A program made the translations under genes and the position numbers. The notes under the pieces are model-generated. The model made no database searches and was not told the origin of the DNA. It saw only the letters and a program-made list of their open reading frames with translations. This document shows positions 24,489 to 41,084 of a stretch of DNA of 64,000 nt, in pieces. Numbering within the stretch: the stretch's first letter is position 1; each line of letters starts with the position of its first letter. This DNA comes from Xestospongia muta (lineage: Eukaryota > Porifera > Demospongiae > Haplosclerida > Petrosiidae), in contig OY848924.1 of the NCBI GenBank assembly GCA_963693285.1, positions 7,240,400-7,304,399 of the forward strand. Direction: 5' to 3'.

Positions 24489-25610
24489 ATGGCAAGAAGA
24501 GTTTCAGTTGTTGCTTATCATAAAACACGTCAAAAAACAAATGCCGAAATATTGATCTCAGAATGTGAAAAGGTCTTCAAAAGGAAAGAACGTGTTTTGG
24601 CTTGTAAGTACTTGACTCTAATACCTAATCCAGCTGATATCAGGATCATCTACAGGCCAGACTGGGATACACACTTTGTTAACCCTCGACAAATCACATT
24701 GCTTCATCTAGCAGCTGAACACGGCTGGGAAGATGTGTGTGGAGATCTGATTCGACTATATAAATGTCAACCTGAGTGTACCGATGATCAACTTGTCTAT
24801 ACACCACTTCACTATGCTATTGGAGGTCAACAAAAAGAAGTGGTCAAGTTCCTTATTGAAGTTTACCATTGCAACTCTAAATTTGAGTCTGCTGTTACAC
24901 CTTTTCAACTTGCTTCTTCAGTGGGCGATGTTGGGATTATCAACTACTTGCTTTTTGAGTGTCACTGTGATCCAAACTGTTATGATCACATTTACAACAC
25001 ACCTCTGCATCATGCCGTTTTCAGAGGACATTTAGAGGTGGTTCTGAGTATCTTAGCTTCTGAAAAAATACGCTCACTCCATCATAACATTTACGGTGAT
25101 ACTCCACTTCACTGGGCTTGCCGATATGGTTACTATGAGATTGCAGTTTGTCTTTTATCACACTTAGATGTGGAACCAACTTTATGCAGAAATAACATTG
25201 GAGACACTCCTTTGCATGATGCCGCAAGGAATGGCTACTTCAACATTGTTAAAAGAATCCTACAAATTGAACATCTTCGTATCAATTCACCAAACACGCT
25301 TGGAAATACTGCACTGCACGAAGCCTGCAGTCAAGGACATACTGACATTATAAAATTAATTCTAGCTTATAAAAAGGTTAATCCTACCTCCAAGAATACC
25401 GATGGTAACACCCCTCTCCACTTGGCATGCATCGGAGGTAACTTATCGACAGTGAATCTATTACTTAGTAATGGTTATGTTGATCCACATTCTTACAATA
25501 ATGCTAAAAGGACACCTGTAGATGTTGCTAAGCCTGTAATTCAAAAAAAGATAAAGGAATTATTTGACTCATTTGATCAACAGGTTTCTTATATCATTAA
25601 TAATTATTAA
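24489..25610 (+). CDS. Single-exon ankyrin-repeat protein (373 aa)
   Basis: One uninterrupted frame with no introns, unlike most neighbours. After a basic N-terminal 65 residues come about eight ankyrin repeats, recognisable by their TPLH-type turns: TLLHLAAEHGWED, TPLHYAIGGQQKE, TPFQLASSVGDVG, TPLHHAVFRGHLE, TPLHWACRYGYYE, TPLHDAARNGYFN, TALHEACSQGHTD, TPLHLACIGGNLS. A degenerate final unit (RTPVDVAKP) follows. No other domain, signal peptide or TM segment is seen. Such proteins are usually protein-binding scaffolds; the partner is unknown. It is convergent with the minus-strand orphan, with about 140 bp between stops. Lack of introns could reflect retroposition or a lineage-specific expansion. 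Confidence 0.85.
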   Translation: MARRVSVVAYHKTRQKTNAEILISECEKVFKRKERVLACKYLTLIPNPADIRIIYRPDWDTHFVNPRQITLLHLAAEHGWEDVCGDLIRLYKCQPECTDDQLVYTPLHYAIGGQQKEVVKFLIEVYHCNSKFESAVTPFQLASSVGDVGIINYLLFECHCDPNCYDHIYNTPLHHAVFRGHLEVVLSILASEKIRSLHHNIYGDTPLHWACRYGYYEIAVCLLSHLDVEPTLCRNNIGDTPLHDAARNGYFNIVKRILQIEHLRINSPNTLGNTALHEACSQGHTDIIKLILAYKKVNPTSKNTDGNTPLHLACIGGNLSTVNLLLSNGYVDPHSYNNAKRTPVDVAKPVIQKKIKELFDSFDQQVSYIINNY

Positions 25611-25750
25611 AATTATTAAAATTATTTATTATATCAATCATGTCATGTGCAAATATTAATTAAATTATTAATTATTATTAAAGTTAAGAAGTTAACACGG
25701 AAACTGACTGAAAAATGCTGACACAAAAAATATTATTATTTATACTTCTT

Positions 25751-26620
25751 TCAAAGATTATGTCTGGCATAAAAGCCCCATATAGGACGAATGCAATATC
25801 TCAATATAAGACAGCCTAGTATGTAAGTTACCACGGAAGTCAAGTAGAATATAACGTAGCCAAGAAGTGCAATCGTAAGGATAGAGGTTATTTTTGACTC
25901 GTTCACCTCCCTCAAGAATAGCTGAACTGGAAAGAAGCTCACGACAAAATAAAGTACTGCATAGAAAATTAACAAAATAGTGGTTAAAAGATATGAGGAT
26001 TTTGTGTAATTTAAACCTCGAGAAACTGGATTGCAAAACAGGTTTATCGGTAACTCAATGATCAGGTAGAGTACATAGCGTATTAACATTCCAATGGTAT
26101 TGACTATTTCTCGGATAGACCGTAGAACTGCACATACAGTAGCCAACGATGGTATGATAATAATGAAAGGAATTGAGTTTGGCCAAGTAAATTCAAAAAT
26201 ATCACCTATAATTAGGATCGCTAACATTAATGCCAATATAAGACTAAGAAAGTGAATTGTTTGTAGAATGACATGTCCTAAAACGTAAAATATTGAGAGA
26301 GCATTGTTTCTTCTTCTATTATTGTTCAACGAATTCATTGACAGTAATTTCATTGTAATAAGGACAGCAAACAGAGCAAACACCAGCGTTAACACTTTTT
26401 CCATAAATGTACCCATTACAAGGAAATTTTCTACACGATCTAAGACAATTTGAGTTTGGTTGAATATATGTTCAATATCTGGCCATGCTCTCTCCACTTT
26501 CTCTTTAAAAAAATCTTTAATGTCCCTAACGTCATCTTTAATGCCTTCAAGTACATCACCAGCTCTATCTGCTAAATTACCAATTCTCCGGCTAGCCCTG
26601 CGCAATCCAAATAGTCCCAT
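25751..26620 (-). CDS. Single-exon polytopic membrane protein of unknown family (289 aa)
   Basis: Not recognised. The N-terminal 65 residues are charged and look amphipathic (MGLFGLRRASRRIGNLADRA, then GIKDDVRDIKDFFKEKVERA). About six hydrophobic segments follow, near residues 70-95, 107-138, 148-168, 178-197, 208-235 and 243-270, with a short basic C-terminus. A Gly at position 2 could be myristoylated, but the context is weak. No enzymatic or transporter motif was seen. The gene is intronless and convergent with the ankyrin gene. The long continuous frame with coherent TM spacing supports a real protein. Amphipathic helices plus several TM spans are seen in ER- and lipid-droplet-shaping proteins, but that is only a resemblance. 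Confidence 0.7.
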   Translation of the reverse strand: MGLFGLRRASRRIGNLADRAGDVLEGIKDDVRDIKDFFKEKVERAWPDIEHIFNQTQIVLDRVENFLVMGTFMEKVLTLVFALFAVLITMKLLSMNSLNNNRRRNNALSIFYVLGHVILQTIHFLSLILALMLAILIIGDIFEFTWPNSIPFIIIIPSLATVCAVLRSIREIVNTIGMLIRYVLYLIIELPINLFCNPVSRGLNYTKSSYLLTTILLIFYAVLYFVVSFFPVQLFLREVNESKITSILTIALLGYVIFYLTSVVTYILGCLILRYCIRPIWGFYARHNL

Positions 26621-28355
26621 CTTGTTATCTAATGCCCCAGAATTGACCAGTCACGATAATTTTTAGTCCGAGACTAAAAGTGATCCGGACGGACCAATTT
26701 TGGTCCCGCGGGTCAATTATATTGCCATTCTCGGTTCACTCAACTTCACTGTGTGCTAGAAACGGTCCTATATCAGATCGTGACTCTTTTAGAATCAATT
26801 ATAAACCAAATGTGATTAAAATGTGGATAAGTTTGATGTTGTGAGGATACCATTAAACGCACTATTTCCATTTTTACATTAACTATGAATGAACTCAGGT
26901 TATAATAATGTAGGAAAGGTGTTTATTATTAAAAGTACAGAGTGCTAATTTATGATCTTAGTGGTTCACTAAGCATAAGTGTAGTTATAAATATAATTTA
27001 TATATAGCAGTAACAATTGTACAATTGCCCTTTTGTGCTGTTTATAATACTTACAACAAGTCTTAAATCTAACAGATTTATCTATAGCTAAGTCCTGTGT
27101 TGTTCTTAAGACAGCTGCTATGTTTGAATATTTATACTAGCAAAATACCAGTTCTGTTCCATCTACTTGTCCTAGTGCTGTCATGTATGTTTTGTGGACA
27201 TTCAGTCCCCAGTCATCTATGTTCCTATTTTTTCCACAATTGTTTCACATAATAATAAGACACGTACATTACCACAATATCTTACACTAATGTTTGTACA
27301 GGGTTTAATAATAACTACTTGAACTTGTTCTATATCCAAAGAATATTTACAATGTAATTTTATGTCGATATGATGGTGACACTAATAAATTGAAGTGTTA
27401 ATAAGTTATGATAATTACAAGGGGCATACTCAAACAATACTGCCTGATATTGTAGGAGGGAGAGAGACGCCAACACGATCTTTAAGATAAATGCATTCTT
27501 CCCTAACTAAAAATTAGTGATTGATATAATGTTCCATAGTTTGTCATCTTTCTGATGTTCCACTAGTAATCAGATTTTGTCTTTCAGTTGTAATGAGTGT
27601 AAAATCTATAAAATCTTGTAATTCCTCTTCTTCTCTTTCCACATCTTTATCAAATAATCTAAACATTCTATTTGACTAAATATCTCAAAATAAAACTAAC
27701 TGCAATAAATCATACCTTACTGTAAAACTCACACCAGAGACATCTATGATGACTGATTTCTTACTTCTACTTGAATCTTATCAGTTCATCACTGCAATAA
27801 ACACTTTTATTCGAACTATTTAACAAAATATTTAGATTATATACATACGCCATATGTTGCAGCCAAAAGTGGTCTGGGGACCATTTTAGCAGCCAAAATG
27901 ATCTGGGAGAAATCAATTTTGGCTTGCCAAAAGTGGTCCTAGGACCACATACAATTCTAAATAAAGCCCAGCAGTGTTGTCATCACCCCTTTAATAGCAC
28001 TGCAATTAAGTTTTACACAACGAAAGAAAAACATTTGAAGAACAAACAGAAATCCTCATTGTATGAAAAAAAACAAATTCAACTAATGTTATTAAGATAA
28101 TAATTCTGTAAGTCCCTATTTTAAAAACAAACAGTAACAAGAAATGATACTAATTAATTATAACAATAATAATATAGCAAAAAGACAAACAAAGCAAGAT
28201 ATTAATTCGTTAGAGTATGTTAGGAGAAACCAAGACAGGTTTGGGTTCAAATATCAATTTTTTAAACTACGTGGTACCAAACAAAAATGTAACGACAAAA
28301 AAATTCCCACAGTGACAAATATTTGAATGTGAGAATAAGGATAATGGAAGGACAC
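26621..28355. other. Intergenic region with palindromic elements
   Basis: No exon supported. Contains a foldback GGACCAA/TTGGTCC near 26686-26703 and related palindromes near 27863-27948. The rest is AT-rich. Holds the promoter of the minus-strand orphan and the 3' flank of the Gbeta gene. Confidence 0.4.
27863..27948. repeat. Inverted-repeat cluster
   Basis: A 16-bp perfect palindrome GTGGTCCTAGGACCAC at 27933-27948 is preceded by a stem-loop (AGCCAAAATGAT / ATCAATTTTGGCT, 27891-27924) and a degenerate copy around 27865-27887. Could be remains of a small foldback element. Confidence 0.5.
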
Positions 28356-33600
<5,245 letters not shown>

Positions 33601-34139
33601 TTTGACTACTTTCAATACACACAACCCCTAAAGGAAAAAGACACACCTCAAGGACTGTTCTTTTACATAGAGGCAACAAAGGTCACATAACAGATAAAAT
33701 GTCTTACACTAATTCAGTAATTTTTCAGCGGGTGACTGGAGGTCACGAATAGGCTGGAAAGTAAGTGAGAAGAGAGGTCCTAACTTGTAAAATGGCGAAA
33801 GAACAGCAGAGCCCTGGGCGATGGCTATTAATAGATTCCCATATTTGGTAACAGGATAAAGGCGGAGCTAAATAGTCAGTTGACGTTGCGTAGCAACAAC
33901 ACAAGATCACGAGATCAGAAACGCTCCAAGAGCAACAAGGTCTTTTCAAAGTAAAAAGTAAACAAACGAAAAAAAAATACTAAAATAACTATTTATAAAG
34001 GAGTCTAGCTGGTACATGTCATTGGAGAATGAATGTTACTTGTGAGGATATTTACATTATGACATAAAGTGACCTAAACTTATTAAGTGGAAAACACATG
34101 CTAACAACTGAATGAAACTGTGACTATCTCATAGAGGAC
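33601..34139. other. Spacer between Gbeta 5' end and the exon-repeat gene 3' end
   Basis: Both genes lie on the minus strand. A GC-richer segment at about 33780-33910 may be the Gbeta promoter or 5' UTR. No other feature supported. Confidence 0.35.
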
Positions 34140-35953
34140 TTAGGCTTCAGCCATTTCCACTGATTCTTCAGGCTGGTCTTGATCTTGTTCATCTTCATTG
34201 TCCTCTTTAGAACGCTTGGTATCTCGAGCCAGAAACTCCTCCCCTTCCTAATTAGACATAATACAACAGACATGACAACATTAATTATTATAAATTGATT
34301 TTATTACTTGTTACCTTTGCTGTTTGAGCCATGGTAGAAGTACGTTTCACAGCAGGCTTCTTTTCATCACTTTCAGAAAACTTGCGTGTTTGAGAGCGTG
34401 TCTTGCCATATTCTTCCTTCCCAAGAATATGTTGACTATCCTGAACAAGGAAATGAATAAAAATTAGAATAATATGATAAAACAAAAATAATGACAGTCA
34501 CTTAAAAAGAAAACTACACAACAATTACAGTTACTTCAAAGCCTTTAAACACAAGTGCTGACACTTGTACATTGTTTAACACAAGTGTTCTGTTGTACCT
34601 CAGCTGTCTGTGCAATAGTGGTAGTCCTTTTTATCTTGCTTGGTGTAGAGGCTTCCCCGTCTTCTTCCTCTTCTTGTTCAGCTTCTTTAGCAGCTGTTTG
34701 TCCTCGTGTCCTCTCCAATGTTTCTCCCTCCAACAACTCAGAACCTTCCTGAAATTGAGTAACGAAACAATGAGGAATTTGTCCAATTACAATATCAGTT
34801 ACCTTAGCAGTGACTGCCATGGTTGATTCCCTTGGAAGCTTAGGTTTTTCAGGAGACTGCTCAGTGATCTCCTTGAGAGCAGCTGTCTGACCTCTTGTCT
34901 TCTCTAATTCTTCTCCTTCCAAAAGATCTGCTCCCTCCTAACAAAGCAGATTTATAAAATAATCTTTATAATTTTTTAAGCCAAAATTGAATGCATAACA
35001 TGTAAATAAACAAGTACAAGATCTAACAATAGTAATGATAACTTGACAGTTTAGTACATGTAGAAAGGGGCTTTCATAGACCATAAGACTTTCAAACCAC
35101 AGAGCAAATTACATAATGAAACTTAATGCTAAGAAATATAAGATGCATATTATAAACATTAATTTGTTGATGCATACAACAGACCACAACCAAACAATAA
35201 TGACCATCTGCCACCACATTAGAAATGAACACCCATAATTAGAAACCCAACAAGGACTTACTTTAGCAGTAACAGCCATAGTCCCTTCACGAGCCAATGT
35301 AGGCTTGTCAGATTGATCATCTTCACCATTGCTATCACCATTAGGTCTGCCATTGGTATCACCATTAGGTTCAGCATGGGGGTCATCATCATTAGATCCA
35401 TGACCATCAACAATGATCTGGTCCAGTTTCTCCTTCTGACCACGAGTCTTGACATCATCATCAGTTATTTGAATACCTTGAGACTCTAAAAACTCTTTAC
35501 CTTCCTATACAAGAAAATTATTTCAGAAATAAATAGCTTTATGCTGAACATGAAACCACTTCATGTTCCTAAATGGTTTCATGCTTCCAGTATTATGTAA
35601 GCCCCAAAATTCAAAAAGGTTGTGGTTGTAATATATTTAGCTAAAGTGTTTAGTTGTGCTCACAATGAAGTGTTAACATGTAAGTTAGTTAACACTTTGC
35701 TAGGTGTAACAATGCTGATGACCTTATCACAATCATGAAGTCATTCTTATTAGAAAATAAACATAAATTTCCTTAGCAGCTGGAATGTTTGTTTCTTTAC
35801 TACTGTTATAACGGGCAATATTATTACAGAGAAGTACAAACAATTACCTCTGGTAGTTACTGGCTACAAACCAATATTGTAGTTGTCCCTCCTACTCACC
35901 TGTGCTGTAACAGCCATGGTTCCTTCCCGTTTGAGTTGTGATTGCTCAGACAT
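34140..35953 (-). CDS. Exon-repeat acidic protein with recurrent TMAxTAK motif, family not recognised (271 aa, 6 exons)
   Basis: Exons in transcript order: 35953-35900, 35504-35262, 34937-34803, 34748-34599, 34440-34315, 34247-34140, all joined in phase 0. Each internal exon encodes one repeat. It opens with [ED]G-x-[ED]-[FL]-L or a close variant, then a KTRGQ/RTRGQ-like motif, then a variable acidic linker. It closes with a basic-Ser/Thr motif before the exon junction: KREGTMAVTAQ, AREGTMAVTAK, PRESTMAVTAK, IKRTTTIAQTAE, VKRTSTMAQTAK. The K/R-R/E-x-S/T context resembles a basophilic kinase site, but that is inference. The linkers are rich in Glu, Asp, Gln and Asn, so the protein is probably disordered. 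No signal peptide or TM. It is head-to-head with thymosin beta (375 bp between ATGs). It was not recognised as any known family; a cytoskeletal or nuclear role would be a guess. Confidence 0.8.
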
Positions 35954-36501
<548 letters not shown>

Positions 36502-37038
36502 TATAGAAAATTGGGCTACTACTTGCTGCTTCTATGAACAACATATAAACAATAGGTCATTAGTATACTAATTACTTTTGTTCTTTAGCTGCATTTAGAA
36601 AGCCAAACTAATTATTGTGTGTTTGTTTATTCATATTGTCATAACACTGAGCATCATTGATTTTTTATTTAATTTCTGTTTTCTTAGCAGGCCTACTGCA
36701 TGAAGAGTAAATGAAAAATGCTAATCTATTATTGCTATTTGCATAATATATTGTCATTTTAAAGTAAATCTACATTGCTAGAAAATTGGAAATATATATT
36801 GAACTCTTAATTCACGTATCCTATTGCTGAGATCGTAAGAGAATAACAAGTAAATTCATTTCTTGAATCAGCAGCATAAAAAGGACCACGCCCTCTAAGT
36901 CATGTGTGCTGATACTAGACGAGTCAGAAATTCAAAAAGCAAGTCTACATCTGTGCCTGTTGGTAGTATTTCACTACTCTTTGTGATTTTATAATTTAAT
37001 GTAGGTCTTTAAAACTAGTAATCTAGCGATGATCGAAA
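36502..37038. other. Spacer between thymosin beta and the channel-like gene
   Basis: AT-rich. A short upstream ATG frame at 37029 overlaps the start of the channel-like gene in another frame (possible uORF of about 14 codons). Confidence 0.35.
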
Positions 37039-37493
37039 ATGTCCTCAGAGCAATCGATTCTACTAGATCATGACCAGCTTCTTAACACTTATCCAGGCAA
37101 TTCTATTATTTCAAAGGAGCAATCCTCTGCTTCCTCTCGACCTGTAGACTCACATAACGACTCACAAAATGCCAACCCTTTCCCTAGTCTAACCTCTGAA
37201 GGTGGTCACGGTGATTTTGAGACATCGCTCACGGCTAGCAATCCACAAGCTGTTCTATTTGCATTAGAAAGAGCTGTTGACTTACTACGAGGACAAGTAG
37301 AAGAAGAGAGACAAAGGGATATTCAAAGGAGGTAACAACAGTGAACAAAATGGGTACTGTGAATGATCATGACGATAAGATTGTATTTTAGGGGTCAGAG
37401 GGTTAATTTATTGTGCATTTTATAGAGTGTGTAGTATACTAAGATATGATGGAAAAACGAGTTGAATGGATGGATGGATAGTTATATGGACAC

Positions 37494-37524
<31 letters not shown>

Positions 37525-40343
37525 AATAATACAAGGATAAATTGTATATTGATGTGATGAATGAAATTATATAATGGATTTATATTGTATTGGATGCGTG
37601 CGTGGTTACTTAATTTTTAACTCTTTAGAAAGAAACCTTTGATACCGATATGGTTAACAAATCATTTGTTGCTGATCACATTTCTAATTCAGGTACAGCC
37701 AACTCACATTGTTACATACCTGTAATTTCATACCCATAATTTCATACCCATAATTTCGTTTTTTCATACTTGTGTTTTTTTTTTTAATTCAGGTAATTGG
37801 TGTAGGTGTTTTAGAAATATTTCACGCAGTAAAGAACTCTGACAATTCTACAAATGCCCAAGTTGATAACGTCATTGTTATTACAGTTAGTGTTTTACAT
37901 TATAACAGTGTACAAATCATAGAATAACACTCAAACTCCCTTGACATAACACTTGATAATATAACGATAACGTAGTAAAACTGTACAGCAGGCAATTATC
38001 AAAACCACCTCTATATATATTTTTTAACGTCTTTGAATTTTCTTTAGTGTAGACATGTCCTTAATATAATGAATAAACCACATATGTCCTCCGTATTTAT
38101 TAAGGATGCTTTAATTTCTGAATGTTTATTATTGGAGGTACCAGTGTATTATTCCAGCTGGGCGTATAATATGTAACCTTGGTCAGTTTTGTTATTAAAA
38201 TGTTGTATACCGGGAAATTTTCATGTGGAAAAATTTCACAATCTAGAATGAAAATTGAATTATTTAAAAAAGGGTGGGGTTCTATGAAATACTATTAATT
38301 CTCAAAACTTTTACAGTACACAGTAATTCTCAGAGTTGTATAATATAACACACACTAGCTAGATCTTGTTATCCTTCTATCTCTTATTCAGGGTGATGGG
38401 ATCCTGTGTCTCATAGAATCTGTTCATCTCGTAGTGGTCTTTCTAGTTTCTTGTAAGACAAATTACTTATACACTGATGTGTGTGTTTTTAATCCTATCT
38501 CTCCCTCCATCTAGTCAAACTTGCTAAACAGGTTTTACATCATACTGCATCAGGTACATTTTTGGCACAATGCTACCTCTCTACTGTGTTACTGTTCGCT
38601 GGACTATATACATTAGAGTTTAGGTTTGATGTACGTTAATCTATTATTATTGCGAAAACTTTATATTGTACCTTGAAACTTGGGGTGTCCGCCTCAATAT
38701 ATAGAGGTTATACATTACATAAAAACTAGTTGTTGCATTGAGGTGACTTTAATTTAGAGTGACCTTTACTTGAGATTCCACTGTTGTAAACATGTTTCAA
38801 GGTGTCGCCATGTCAACCATGATGTGCTAAGTTATATACTGGCATTAGATCCCTTTCTTAATGGTGTTATTGTTTCCAGGATACACGTCTGCGGAGATGA
38901 TATGACATAAATCACCTTATTTAATGAACTATATCTAATGTTCAGTATGAGTATCCTTCAGAAGTCATGTACATATATGTCATGTGATATATCTTCTAGA
39001 GTTCATGACTATACATGCCTCATTATATTGTTCACGTAATCTGTGTATATGTGGTATTGTTTCCATGGTGACTATATTTTGTGATTGTGATATTGGTTTT
39101 TATAGGACTCTTCATGGGAGCATGTTAACGCTACTGAAAATATTCATCCCACTTTGGTATATCTTAGAATGCTTTACTTCTCCGTTTCAACAGCCACACT
39201 GTGTGGTGAGTACAGTTACATATAATACTACAATACTATAGTGTGTTACAGTACTGTAGTGTACTACTAATACATTATATCAGTAGGGTCTTTCTCCTTG
39301 CAACCACACATTTACTAAAAATAGTAACATGCAATCACATGTTACTATTTTTAGGATCTAGGGACTAAAAGGATCCATCAATTAATGATGATGTAATCCC
39401 ATATACCAGCTGGTTATATTTAGAGAAACTGTGATATTAGTAACTTCTCTCTTTAGTGGATGCTTTGGTTCCTTCGAAATTGTTTTTACTCAAGAGGTGC
39501 TTATAAAGAGTTAAAGTGATAGACTAAAGTGTTAGTGTGAGACATGGAAATTGGTCCTTAATAAAAGAAGGGTGTGTCCTTTATTCTCAATGTTGTTTGT
39601 GAGATGATGTACTATATATCCTCTTGCAAAGATACTGAAAAATTAGAGATGCTGAGTTATTAGGAGATATATGGTATCATTATTACATTATAATTATATT
39701 CATACATGTAGTATATTAACATTGTATGATGGGAAACTTTATACAACCAGGATATATATCTGTACAACTACAACAAGTGCTGACACATTCTGGATTGTAT
39801 GCTATTTGAACTGAGATAGGAAAAGAATAATGCTTATTATAATTTTATGCATACCAAAAATAAATATCAGGGACCAGACTGTTTGCAACTAACAAAGGAA
39901 CGTGTACACATAGAGCCATTATGTAATACAGGACTTTGATGCACGACTTTGTCTATACTACGGAACTATTTAAGGAACTTGTTAATTCTTTGTTGTTAAC
40001 TTATTAACAAGCCAGGACAAACATATTTTATTAACACATGCATATGGTTAATTATTATAATTACAGTTGTCATGGCAATGCATTTTAAGCCATGCTATAG
40101 TTATAATAATGAGATTGTTTTTATTTTCTTTTTCTTATTTTATTTCTCCAGGTACTTCTACTGTTGAACCTCTCAAATGGTTTACTTTTCTAACTGTTGG
40201 GATACAAATGTTGCTTAGTTTTGTTTATTTTGCTTCCATTCTTTCACTAACTATTGTTCCTCGTAAATTTTCCAAAGTTGGTGTCCCTCCACGTGAAAAA
40301 TGTAAGCTACTTGAATTGTAATCTAGAAGGTCAACACTTTACA

Positions 40344-40405
<62 letters not shown>

Positions 40406-40464
40406 CTCTAACTCGGTTCATAAGACAGTGTTGTTCAATATGTTTTCCACGGAGATATCGATGA
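37039..40464 (+). CDS. Membrane protein with K+-channel-like TM-pore-TM module and degenerate selectivity filter (311 aa, 8 exons)
   Basis: Exons: 37039-37331, 37629-37692, 37793-37885, 38392-38452, 38515-38630, 39106-39205, 40152-40301, 40406-40464. A polar N-terminal domain of about 97 residues (Ser/Asn rich, ending in a helix ERAVDLLRGQVEEERQR) is followed by TM segments near residues 103-127, 145-170 and 185-206. Then comes a pore-loop-like stretch, LYFSVSTATLCGTSTVEPLK, and a last TM (VGIQMLLSFVYFASILSLTI). The layout LYFSxxT-filter-xxxP-TM is that of the Ion_trans_2 pore module, but where K+ channels have T-V-G-Y/F-G this has T-L-C-G-T-S. It is therefore either a non-K+-selective or non-conducting relative, or a convergent four-TM protein. 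Short basic C-terminus with a CCSIC cluster. No known name could be assigned. Confidence 0.78.
37499..37525. repeat. (AT)n microsatellite
   Basis: AT run in intron 1 of the channel-like gene. Confidence 0.9.
40349..40401. repeat. (TC)n microsatellite at the last 3' splice site of the channel-like gene
   Basis: About 53 bp of CT immediately before the acceptor CATAG at 40401-40405. Confidence 0.95.
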
Positions 40465-41084
40465 TAATATATTATTTCCAAAAAAATACATTATAATGAA
40501 CTCTATATATACTATGATCAGCAGGTCTTATCAGTGTATCTATGATTTATATATAAATGTGTGTGTGTGTGAGAGAGAGTGATTGAATGAAGGAAGACTA
40601 TATCTTCACAAACTAATGATGTGATTTGTATTAGAATTTTTATGTAACTTAAGAATCAACAAGAAACATTTTAAAATAATGCAGTGACTATATGTCTTGC
40701 ATGAAGTCCATATTTTGTTGTATAGAGTTAATATTTTAAGGAATTTAATGGCACAGAACTAGTACGATGAAGTAGAACTTCCCTGCTGAACAATTATTAT
40801 CTTTAATTATGACATAATTATAATTTCTACAATTTGTCTGTACAATGTTATTATATATTCACTGATTGCTTACTAGATAATGAATTCTAACAGGATTTTT
40901 CATTGTAACATGACCAGACTTGATGCTACATTTTTAAAATACTTTAGTGCATACCAAGATGAGTTGGCAAAGGAAATTTCCCCCTTTAGCATTGTAAAAG
41001 GGGCGTTACCTCTTGATTAAGTGTTTTTAGCAATCACACATGTTTGGGCATGTTCTATAAAATATAAAATCTACCACGGAGCAG
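40465..41084. other. Spacer between channel-like gene and p53-family gene
   Basis: Contains a short GT/GA run at about 40560-40580 and AT-rich sequence. TATA-like ATAAAATATAAAA lies at about 41056-41068, just upstream of the p53-family start. Confidence 0.4.
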
